Source: Lepeophtheirus salmonis | Taxonomy: Eukaryota; Arthropoda; Copepoda; Siphonostomatoida; Caligidae | DNA length: 64,000 nucleotides | Assembly: GCF_016086655.4 (NCBI RefSeq) | Contig: NC_052134.2 | Coordinates: forward strand, 39,245,971-39,309,970 | Reading direction: 5' to 3' | In this document: positions 39,003 through 49,786 of the stretch, in pieces | Layout of the letters: every line of letters begins with the position of its first letter | Numbering within the stretch: position 1 is the stretch's first letter | Translations under genes and position numbers: made by a program | The notes under the pieces: generated by a model | Told to the model about the DNA's origin: nothing | What the model saw: only the letters and a program-made list of their open reading frames with translations | Database searches by the model: none

Positions 39003-39335
39003 AGATTTCTCCTCACTATGATAACTGCATCGATACGAGGGGGAAGAAACTACACAATACCTTCTTGATACTTTTATCACGAATCGTGTCCCAAGTACTG
39101 GTAATATCTACCTTGAGACAATCTAAATTGGGATGAGGAGTAGAATGGGACTCTTTTTTGACGACGCTCTACCCGAAGTAGTCAAGTACGTTGAGAACAG
39201 TCGAGGAAGGAGGTCAAAATGACAACATTTTGTGCATCTTTTATTCCTTTTGCTTACTGCTGGGTCTGCTTTAAGGTGTCGAAGGTAAATATCTTCTTTC
39301 AATGTCTTCTTGATCGTCCCCTCTCTCAGCCTCAT
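39003..39335 (-). pseudogene. DD37D transposase relic, internally deleted
   Basis: Minus-strand reading begins with TIKKTLKEDIYLRHLKADPA (linker-like region). After a deletion comes DYFG, stop, SVVKKESHSTPHPNLDCLKV, then DITSTWDTIRDKSIKKVL, which is the C-terminal region beginning at the third-aspartate block (PLDYFVWG..). The conserved HPN.D.LK..I...W and KS.KK.C features are clear. The catalytic core between them is lost and multiple stops are present. Confidence 0.65.
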
Positions 39336-39339
39336 TTAT

Positions 39340-41630
39340 TTTCATAGGCAGTGCATTGAAATATTTGGGTCAGACTTTATTTTAATCTTCAAACTGACAA
39401 TGAGACTCTCTTTCTATTTTATCCACCAACTCCAATTTGACTTAGAAGACATCCCAAACAATCAAATAACAGGTTATTATAATTATAAACAGTCTTTAGA
39501 TGGACGTTTACAATCTGAACTCTATTTCCCCATTTCCTCGTGATGGAAGTCTGAGATTCCTTATCGTTTTGATTACTGCTCCTCTGCCAATATTCACAAT
39601 AGAAAGTAATGTATTGAAATAAATGGAAAGAAAACAACTTTAGCTTTACAAAGAGGTACTGCTTGTCCTCGCTAGGACATATAAATTAGAAAAAAATTAC
39701 TATCAAATATTTTGTAACGCGCGCTTACACACTGTGTACTCACATAAACTTGAGCACAGAGACAATTGCACGATCCACCTAGTACAATATTTTTTGTTGA
39801 ACTCAAGCAATATTTTAATCATTTTAAATATATATATATGTATATTGTCAATCTGGGGTTGACAAATCGGTGCAACGCCATATATCGATGTCTTAAGAAT
39901 TTAGGAATACAAAAATGTTAACAAAATTAAAAGAATAAAGAAAAATATCACATATGGATTATCATATGGAGTTGCCCTGTTAGGTGTAAATATACATTAT
40001 AGTACTACATACAATTAGTCCAGTTTATTTATGCAATATCTTGAAGTCAACATACATAACAAATCCATATTTTTTTTTCTAAGACATGCCAGGATTCAAA
40101 CTCACACTTTTTTATTTCAATAGAAAAATATATCCTCCACACGTTGTCTATAATGCAATATTGCTCCATAAAGTAAATTTTGCAGTTCAATTTAGTGGTT
40201 CGGCTCCACCAATTCCACTTAAATTCAAAGTAAAAAGTCACTCAATCTAGGCTATCTGAAATTTAAGCTCGACTTTAATAACAATCGAATGAGTCTATGC
40301 TAAAGAAAGCTCTATCAATACATAACTGTAAATAATATAAAATTCTGTTCTGATATAGCGATTTTACCATATGTACTTAATGAATTAATTAGGTCTACAC
40401 AATTGATGTATTGAGCAATTTTCTTCAGTATACTATCGTTGTGTTCTTAATAGAGATAAAATATTCATACTTTTTTTTGTTCTATATGTATGTGATGGAT
40501 GAGAGGGCTTGCACATATTTTGGTATATTTATCACATTTTCCAAGTTCATTATTGTATGTATTTGAAATACATATATGTACGAGTCTTAAAGAAATATGA
40601 TATATTTGAATCAATCACTCCTCATATCACAATATTTCACTCATTGATAAATACTCAGCTTCTTCCCTAATATATTTTCTAGTTGGAAATGTACTAGACA
40701 ATGAAATTAAGTTTGTGCAATTACTATTATTGTTATTTTTTTTTCATTCCCCGAATGCATTTTTTTATCAAGATACTGTTTTTTCCAATATTTTTCCTGG
40801 ATCTAGATTTTTCATTCTAGGATCTGAAAAATGGTCTCAAATAATAATCCCTAATAGTTACATCAAACAAATAGCGTAGTTACCTATCTTAAATGATTAC
40901 ATGGAGGCATTTACATTGTATTGATGATTCTGACAATTTTTACCATGTGATTGAATAAACGTCCTTTTAGATTTTCTCTTTATTTTTTACCAGGAGAAGG
41001 GTACAAGAAGCCCTCTTTCCCTTTTTCACGCTGATAATGCGACTGTTTATAGCATAATATCAATAATTTAAAAAAATACACAAATCACAAATACTAAATG
41101 TGATTAAAACATCCAATACTATTCCTAGATTCAGATCAAATTTATTTTGATAGTGTGATAAATATAAATGTCAATTTTAGTCAAAAAAGTAGAAGTTTTT
41201 TTTTTCAATTTCTATCTTCTTCTTTTTTTTTCTTATGTTAGTGTTTATTTACCTCCACTTCTTTTTAAAAGTTAACTTACGAAGTAGAAAGTAATTTATT
41301 CATATTTTACATATCAACATCATACAAGAAAACAAAGATAAACTTATGTAATTTAGATGTATTTTTGGGTAACAAAGACATGCAAATAGGATTATTACGT
41401 CCATTTATTTACTCAAAAGTTGTGAATCAAGAGATTGTTCTCGAAAAAAACAAAAAAAAACATTTTTGGATGAGTTATGACGTATGTATATTACAACATA
41501 CAAATGTCATCTCCGATCTGTATTTAAGCCTTTTCTACTTTGTTGATGTATTAATCCATCAAAGAAACAAAAATACATAATCTTCTGTGTATTATAGTTT
41601 TGATTAACCTTCTATGTAAATTTTTGATTT
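39340..41630. other. AT-rich DNA, nothing recognised
   Basis: Short overlapping frames on both strands only. Confidence 0.5.
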
Positions 41631-41636
41631 ATCATA

Positions 41637-41713
41637 TACTAGCGGAAGTACACGGCATTGCCCGGATCAATGAGGTGTCTCCTAACAGACAAACTTTGTT
41701 TTAATACTATAGA
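41637..41713 (+). repeat. Short dispersed-repeat fragment with GCCCGG motif
   Basis: It reads ACTAGCGGAAGTACACGGCA then TTGCCCGG, and after about 20 bp ACAGACAAACTTTG. I associate this combination with truncated non-LTR-derived repeats in arthropod genomes, from memory only. A related tail (CACACAGACAGAGAAACTTTC) occurs at about 43978-43999. Confidence 0.35.
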
Positions 41714-41939
41714 AAATAATTCCTCAACAAATTCTTATTTTTATTCTCCGTTTTTCATGGACACAATTACACGTAGTAACACAAATTTAGATATTCTCTT
41801 CTCAAGAATGAAGGAATGATAATTACAGCTTCAGTTTTTTGTTTGTTTTTTAATATGATGTGATGAGCAAGGGAGTAATTTAGCCACAAGAGTACTCACT
41901 GGCTGAGTTTTATATACAGACGCTCGTTTTTAAACGTCC

Positions 41940-42240
41940 CATTTATAGAGAATATACAGTATTCTCTCTTCTTGGCTGGAGTGTAATAAGCTATAGATGA
42001 AAAATTGTTGACCCTGTTCGACTAGTGAGGGCAAATGAAATTATTTTATAATTATAGCTTATTATGTATAATATTCATGTTCATATTTTGATAATACCTA
42101 ATCTTTTACATTAATATATTTGCCTTATGCCACATCCAGTGTCTTATTTTATTCAATTAGAATTGTAGTATCTAGAAGAAGAGATATGACTTGACATGGA
42201 CCAAATAAACATATCTATTTTATCATTAATTGATAGATAT
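41940..42240 (+). repeat. Dispersed repeat R1, intact (empty-site) copy
   Basis: Aligned by eye with 57195-57410 plus 58158-58210. Shared blocks include GAGGGCAAAT, AGCTTATTATGTATAATATT, TCTTTTACATTA, AATTGTAGTATCTAG and TATGACTTGACATGGACCAA. This copy lacks the 747-bp insertion found at 57411-58157. I could not define its outer ends or class. Confidence 0.7.
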
Positions 42241-42299
42241 AATTTCATTTTTTTGTCAATCCTCTTAAGTGACTATATTAACAATCTGTTATTGGATTC

Positions 42300-44400
42300 C
42301 TTTTTAAAGAAAAATGATTGATTTTCATTGAATCCGTAGTTCAATTGTTATCCATATAAATTGCAAGAATATGAAGAAATGAAACTTTCTTCATATATAT
42401 GTAAATATTAAACAAGTCTCAATCGGGCTCAACATAATACTGTATTTCATATTTTATGTAAATTATATAAATCCATAGAGTAATAATTGTTTGCACTATA
42501 AGTTTGAATGGATCAATCATGTGATGATAAGACTATCTTAGATATATTAAAAGCAATACGAAATTGCAATTTCAAAAACGATATAAAATTATGCTATTTA
42601 TTAATAGAAGATGAATAATTATAATTTTTTGCTACAATGATTCTAAAGATTGTAAGTTCAGAACATCTAAAACCATAAACAAGACATGAAAATGATCAAT
42701 AAATATGTGACCTCTTAAATATTTATTCATTAAACCATCTTATATCAATAAATTTCTTAAGGATCAGTGTTATACTTGTTCCTTATTTTTTTATCTTTTT
42801 CATAATATCAAAATAGTTTCATTTTAGTTTTGCAAAAAGTCTGCAACTAATACTTCAATACGTAAGAGCTCAATTAATCAAATCTTATTTTATTATATAT
42901 TTAGTTGTTATAAATTTATAGTTAGAGGAGTGCTATATATTCTTTAATTAAGAAAGCTTATTTTGGCAATCCAAATACATCAATCGTGGGCACCTCACAA
43001 AGTGTTTGATTCTTGTAAACTAGCTTTAAGTCAATGGAATATAAGAAAACGGAATAAGATTATGTTTGTAATATCTATGTTTTGGCAAGAACCAAAAGAT
43101 CATTCTTCTGACATAAAATAAAAATATTATAATGTACGTCTGAATTTAATAAATAACATTTTTAATCATTCATACTTACAATGAAATATTTAAGTATTTA
43201 ATAAAGAAAGAACAATAAAATTGATAAACAAAATTTATTTTCCAGAAAATCACAGAATGAAATTATAAAACGTATTTTCAAAAAACGATAAAATATTTAT
43301 GATAATTATTTTCAATTGAAAGCTCACAAACAAACATATAATATAAATTAATAAAATCAATGAAATTTCCAAATGAGACGTCAAAAGCGATTTGCTTCAA
43401 AATTTATAGATGAAATTGTGTTTTTGCATAAATTAGTGAAATTAAAAAAAAATTACTTTCGCCTCTCGCTCATCAAATTCTATGTGATCCACGAACAACT
43501 ACATTATTGGATATTCATGGAACTTTCCATCGTATGATGAGTCATTTGTAAGAAACAATAATTAATAACATGTAAAATATACATGAATTTAATAATAGTA
43601 TTAGAACAACATCAAATATTTTTGTTCTATGAGTCAAAGCTGTCTCATTTTTCTTTGATATTTTAATTTAGCTTCCATAATTTGCCCTCAATTCTTTATT
43701 AACTATTTGAATTAGAACAACTAAACCTTTTTCTCAGCTATTATCCTTCATATTTTTCATTGCCGAACCTCCTTAAAAATTACTTATTTAATATAAGCTA
43801 GTGTTCAATAAAGAAGGTTGCTGATCTAGGAACAAAAGGTACAGCTACAACGGCTTCAATCGTTACTCTATTTTAGTAATAACTATATAGTCACATTCAT
43901 TATTTTATATGTGGAGGTTCATTTATTTAATTAATAAGATCGTTGTTCAAAATAAGTTTTTATTCGACACACACATAAACACACAGACAGAGAAACTTTC
44001 CTTTATGAATATAGATTCCTGTTTCTTTTTTTGCTATGATATTTTATTAATTTCTGAGATATTAAGAAAGTCTGGAATTAATTGTTGAGGTTTCAAAGAA
44101 TGTTTTGTATGCGCCCGCATTATTTATCTATCACAATAATGAAGATGAAAAAATAAAAATGAACGGGGAATTAGAGTTGTATTATTCTATAAATAGAACA
44201 TATATTCTTTAAAAATAATTTATTAATTCAGAAATAATATATCTCTACAAATTTAATATTTTTTTAACTGCTATTTTATTTTATGAATTCACAGATCTAT
44301 CAAAGATAATTGAAAAAAGTATTTAATTTGTTTACCGATTCATATATATATATATATATCATAAGTAACAACTAATAAAGAAAATGTATATTTATAAAAT
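42300..44400. other. AT-rich DNA, nothing recognised
   Basis: Random short frames, with an (AT)n run at about 44341-44360. Confidence 0.5.
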
Positions 44401-44404
44401 AACT

Positions 44405-44970
44405 CAAGGTATTTTCGCCTTAAAGCCACTTTGCCTCAAGGATATTTCAACTTAAAATATAAATAAATAATGATAGAACTATATTTCAATACAAATCTAT
44501 TATCAAAATTTCACTATGTTATTAATGAGTTCGAACCAGAAGCAAAACAGTTAATAAAATAAGTATAATGATAAAAAATAAAAAAAACAGGACAACAATT
44601 CGAATGGAAAAAGTGTCTATCACTACTTTGTTATTAATCCATTTTTAGACATAATGGATTATTCACGTTAGAGAATACTCATAGTTTGACGAACAAGCCT
44701 AACACGAGAAAAGAGCATATTTCCATTATTAGTCCGACTGAAAAAAAAACCATGTAACGAGCTTTATAGTAATATTTATTACTTATCTTGTTTAAAAAAA
44801 TCAAAGTGAATATCAATTTTGATCCAAAATAAACAATATCGATGTGTAGACCTCATTTAAATATATTTTAAGACGAATTATCCTTAAGGTAAAGATGGAT
44901 TTAAGGCGAAATGGTTTAAGGCAAAATTTCCTGATGTATAATAGCTTAAGGTAAAAAGTACCGGACACCT
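44405..44970. repeat. Long inverted repeat with CGCCTTAA-type subunits
   Basis: The left arm (about 44405-44472) reads TTCGCCTTAAAGCCACTTTG then CCTCAAGGATATTTC and CTTAAAATATAAATAAAT. The right arm (about 44850-44945), reverse-complemented, carries the same order of blocks with scattered mismatches. Within each arm a unit of about 15 bp (TTCGCCTTAAA/TTTGCCTCAAGG) is repeated. The loop is about 380 bp of AT-rich DNA. No target duplication could be found. Confidence 0.65.
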
Positions 44971-44979
44971 TCTAAAATA

Positions 44980-46005
44980 TCAATTTTTTCTGCTGGGCTG
45001 TCTAAATCACCCAAGAAAGTACTCTGGTTAGGATTTGAAGGAAAGTAACAGAGGCTTAATATTTTTCCATTTGACAACCTATCTTTTGATTCATAAACAG
45101 GTTGATACGTGACAACAACAAAATATATGAAATTGAAGTACGTTTCTACACTTTTTCAATTTCCATGGTATAAATATAAATTCGATGGTGTAAATTTTAT
45201 GTACTTGCTCAATGCAAAAAAAAAAAAAAAAAAAAAAAATAGAATCGAGAGGATCTCCTCTTTCCAGTTTTTTTTAAACTTAAGCATGTAAAAGTTTCTT
45301 ATTTTATAGGTAAAGTTTTTCTTAATTGTAACTTTATACCTTTAATAATATAAGTGTATGTCTTTTTATGACTATTTATGAAGGTATATTCCTATTTTTG
45401 AAAGTTTCATTTCTTTTAACTTTAAATTGGAGAAAAAATGAATATTACATGCTTTGTACACACACATATGTACCCGTAAGAACATTTTTAACGAACATTA
45501 TTGTACTCTTATTTATTTTAAGATTTTTAAAAAATGAAACTTTGACAGGTTTTTAAAAAAATGAATCTAATTATATTTTGTTACTCCTATGTACAATTTC
45601 AAATGCAGAAAATATTCAAGGGATCTAACAAGTTTGCTTTTATTGAAAGATATTTCTCCCTTAAGAGTGAATATATTAATACGAATTAACAAAACTAATA
45701 TTTAAATGTTAAGAGCATGGAGTTTTTTTAACTCAAGTTTGATAGTTAGTAACATCATGTTTCTAACTTTATTATTGATATGGCAGTGATGTTATACGTA
45801 GAGTTATATAAATAAGGATTTGAACTCAGAAAAGTTTTTTTCTAGTTAGGAATCTGAAAATCTGTTTTTTATTCCCCACAGCTGTTATCATTATTTTTTC
45901 ATTCTCGAAGAGAAAACATCTAAATACATCAAAATTAATCACGAATAAGGGTGTCCATTAAAGGCGGAGAGTAACACTGTGGATTTGATAGAAAGTATAA
46001 GTGTA
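44980..46005. other. AT-rich DNA with A24 homopolymer
   Basis: A run of 24 A lies at 45216-45239, not preceded by any recognisable retroposon body. No genes seen. Confidence 0.55.
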
Positions 46006-46009
46006 AGTC

Positions 46010-46070
46010 TTTCTTGAACGACTCGGAGTAGAATTGAGGTTCGATATTGGAGTAATTCTTACCTATGTCT
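46010..46070. repeat. Dispersed repeat R2, copy 1
   Basis: The stretch GACTCGGAGTAGAATTGAGG then TTCGATATTGGAGTAATTCT matches 53133-53172 (GACTCGGAGTAGTATTTGGG, then ATTGACATCGGAGTAAATCT) at most positions and in the same orientation. The boundary and class are unknown. Confidence 0.55.
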
Positions 46071-46079
46071 TAACTACAT

Positions 46080-47125
46080 ACTGAGTTAGATTTGTCTTTA
46101 TTGCCTTCCTCTCATAGCTTCTAGTAACCAATAAAATGAAATTTTGATGTCACTTTCAGGAAAATAGTGAAGATAGTAAATATGTCTCAAACTTTAACAT
46201 AAAAAGGCCTAATTTTCTAACCAATTAATTAATTTTATCACTTCATACATATGGAAATATTTAAACTGAGGAGATAAATATATTTCCCTTAATATCAAAT
46301 TGTTAGACCTTTTGGGATTCACTTTAAGTGAGCTATGTGTTTATGTATGTATCTGATAAAATAATACAAAATCAGCCGCTCCCAAAATTTTGACAGTACG
46401 GGTCGATCGCCCCACATGTCGTTATTAATTATGTTTAGTGATAAACTAAGTTTGCTGTGAGATAACGATAGTAAACTACGTGATAAAACTGATGAAGATA
46501 GTAAATACTGGGAAAAAAAATGATAAGTCATAAATTTACATTATGAGTTTCTACCAATAAATATAAGTAGTTGGTACATTTGTAGACAGAAAATTGCCGG
46601 CAAATATGAATTACTTTAGAGAGAAACAAAAAAATATGAATTAAAACAGTAAAAAAAGGGTTCTGCATACTATGTAAAAGTAATTACTTCATCTAGGATC
46701 AACTAATCCATGAGCCACTTCCAAATATTACCACATTAAGATTACTATACTATTTACCATAAGTACATGCCTAAAAGCATGATTGTACCCAGGTTAAAAA
46801 ATTTAAAATTTTATGTATTTAAAGTTAAATTTAAGATTGGTTGCATTGAAAGAAAGTCAATTTTTAAATATAAAACTATCGAAGTTATGGAAAATAGGGA
46901 TAATCAAAAGGGATATCTAATTTAATATTTCAAAGTTTGTCTGTTTTATGTATACTTTGCATAAATTCATTTTTAAGTGTATCTTAGGACTACATAGATA
47001 CTTGATTAGCATTAAATAAGAGTATATTTATCTTAGTTTGCTATCTCTATATCAGAAATAGGTACCTTCGCTTTAGAAACATTGTGGTTCCAAGTAAGAC
47101 ATTTGAAATCGTTTTGACTGATGAT
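46080..47125. other. AT-rich DNA, nothing recognised
   Basis: Short frames only. Confidence 0.5.
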
Positions 47126-47132
47126 GTGTGAT

Positions 47133-47405
47133 TAGTGTTGCATCGGTCTAAAAAAAGGACTATCAGTACACATAAAATTTGTCTGTCCTCTAACCAGAGA
47201 TTATCGGTCTTTTATGCGAACTACTAAACAGCTGAAATGAGATTGTTTACTCGGGTATTGTAGGTACGTCCTAGCTATCATTCATAGTTTCCTTCTTTTT
47301 TCCATTCTATCTAGGAGTTAAGAAAATAAAAAGATAGCTTAGACCGTAGTACCAACTAATCGGTCCTTAGGACTACTGAATGGTAAAAAGGATCGGACCG
47401 ACAAA
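47133..47405. mobile_element. MITE-like repeat, family X copy 2
   Basis: It begins TAGTGTTGCATCGGTC followed by AAAAAAAGGAC-like sequence, and ends near GGATCGGACCGAC, giving an imperfect inverted repeat around ATCGGTC. The interior (AGGAGTTAAGAAAATAAAAA, GATAGCTTAGACCGTAG) matches copy 1 at 35183-35567. No coding capacity. Confidence 0.55.
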
Positions 47406-48009
47406 AAAAAAAAAATAGTGGCATAAAAAGACTGACATGCCTACATTGAAGACAAGTTCAGAACACACACGACTTATTGCTGGATCAGATTCATTTATGG
47501 AGGATACTCACATCACACATATATCTCCAATCTCCATCGGAGAGGACCATCTAATAAAGAACCCGCCTATTATGTACAATATATAAAACTGATCAGCCAT
47601 CAATGATATATCTTTTTAACCAGTATCAATTTATTCTGGTGATCAGTTAATAACAATACAAAAACAATCAAAGTACATAGAAAAATATAAAGACAATATA
47701 AATTTTCCAAGAACAATAAAACGACTCACAAAAAAGAAACAAAATAAGTAAAAACCCTAGTTCATTAAAAATTTTAAATAATTCTTGCAATGTTTAAAAT
47801 ACATGCACCAATTTCCATTTTCTTTGCTTTGATTGCATACACACAGTACTGTAATTTTATGATTACTGCATGCAGTTTTACGTCACTTTTTTGATATTAG
47901 AACAAAAAAATCCTGTCGCTTTATTGGCCTTCCGAAAAGCACTTCTAGTTCTTCTGCCAATGTGTCATATATTGGCCGCAGTGTTTTACATTCACATAGA
48001 ATTTGAGAT

Positions 48010-48850
48010 GTTCACTAACGTAGGGTTAAAAACGACCATTGCCACTTCACAAAGCATTTAGGCACCCTCCGAATACTTCAGAATGAACACCGAAACTATG
48101 GGCTGATTAAAACTACGGCCTGTCTACCATACAGATTTGAAATTATCTCCGTTGCTTCACAGTGCATATATTTCCCTTTGAAAAGTTCCAAAATAAACTC
48201 CAGAGCCCTAGGTTGATTTAGACTACGACAGGGCCACCAATGAAATGAAAAACCACAGCCTGTAATTCTCAATTCATTTAGGGCTCCTCCGAATACTAAA
48301 AATTAAATCCAGGGCCGTGGGTTGATAAAAGCTACGGCAAAGCATGGAAAGCATCTTAAAAACTATGGACATGTGGTTGGTTCATTTTGAAATATTTGGA
48401 GGAGGAATAAATATTTGGGAGATATTTGGCGGTATTTTTAAATTACTTGGTGTCTTTGCCGTACCCTTTATCTATCCATGGGCCCAGAGTTCATTTTGTA
48501 GTACTTATAGGGAGCTTTGTTATGTTTTGACGGCGGTTTTTAACGTGCAAGATATCCTGCTATAGTCTTTAACAACCCATGAGGTCGGAATTCATTTTGA
48601 AGTTATGGAAGTGGCCTAAATCTTCTTAATCAACCCATGGAATTTGGGTATCTTTTGGAGCTTATGGAAGGGATATATATCCTTTGTGAAGCGGCAGTAG
48701 TTTTTAACCTACATTGTCTACCTGCCTTAAACAATCCATGGGCTAAGAGTTCATTTTGAAGTATTTGGAGGGGACTTATATACTTTGTAAAGTGATGACA
48801 GTGATTTTTAACCTACTTAATTCTCCTTGGCATTGCATAAAACAGTTATT
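48010..48850. repeat. Foldback-like inverted array of about 105-bp units
   Basis: Right half: units beginning with a CCATGGG-type motif and followed by AGAGTTCATTTTGAAGTATT, TGGAGGGG and TTTTTAACCTAC start near 48473, 48574, 48632 and 48735. Left half: the same unit appears reverse-complemented, with the junction GGTTGAT..A..CTACGGC near 48099, 48210 and 48319, about 110 bp apart. The axis is near 48350-48470. Divergence between units is high, so the array is old. No transposase is associated; it lies about 940 bp left of the hAT element. Confidence 0.75.
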
Positions 48851-49385
48851 GGGGCGAAACTAAACCTTGAAGTTTTTACTCAGTTCTCAAACGGTACAAT
48901 GACTTCTAATTTTGAAATTTCAAATTTGGTTTGATATAAATTGTCAACTGAATTTCCTACGTATATAGACTATGAATGGTTTAATATTGACGAAATTCAA
49001 TTAATTAAAAATGAAGATCTAGAATATAACTTGAGAAACAATTGACAGAATAAAACCTAAAATTGTCAAATCTTCAACGATTCTAAAATATTTTTTTAAC
49101 TGAGTTAATAAAACCAAGTAGGGAATGTGCACTGAACATTTTAGAATTTAACTAAATTAGCTGTGAATGGTTCTGCTTCATAATCAGTGTTCTGAACGTT
49201 GATTGGTTGAAATAGAATTAGCTTTAGCTAAACTGTGAATTGTTATCAACAATTATTGACTAATAATTCCATAGTTGGGAAGTATTGGCTAAGTACCAAT
49301 GGATTTAACCTCTTTTTTGGAATAAAAAGTTGCACAATAAAATAAAAGTAAGGACATGCTTGTGAAAAAAATATAAAAACGCTGC

Positions 49386-49780
49386 ACTATTAAATCTCCT
49401 CGGGCTAACAGGTGCGCTTTGTTACTTTGTTTTAAAGCTTTAAAATAAATTAGCGGGGGAAAAAAGAACATGTGATCAGTACTTGAACTAGATAGTGATG
49501 GTGGCGAAACTATTTTGATTCACTAGGAGCGTTGAATATTACTCCATAACTGACTACGCAGTCCCCATGAAATCACCCGTTTTAACTGAATTAACAAGGT
49601 AAACTCTGCAAACTGAAGAAAAATTAGCATTCTGTATAAGGGAAGCTGATAAAGTGACGTCATTTGTGGCATCATAAAAAGCGACATCTTGCGTAGAGGA
49701 AATGATATTACTACGACCCTTTATCTCCTTAAACTAACAAGCACTTTGCTACTTTGTTATAAAGCTTTAGATATAAGTAT
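49386..49780. repeat. Direct repeat pair, about 65 bp
   Basis: Two similar blocks, 49386-49451 and about 49718-49780, share TATC/AATCTCCT, the segment CTTTG.TACTTTGTT.TAAAGC and TTTA.ATA. The right copy ends next to the left end of the hAT element at 49787. They could be remnants of an older repeat into which the hAT inserted. Confidence 0.55.
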
Positions 49781-49786
49781 CTCGAA

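Noticed and set aside
45216..45239. A24 tract as a possible retroposon or SINE tail
   Set aside because: No body with polymerase III boxes or LINE sequence and no target duplication could be seen around it.
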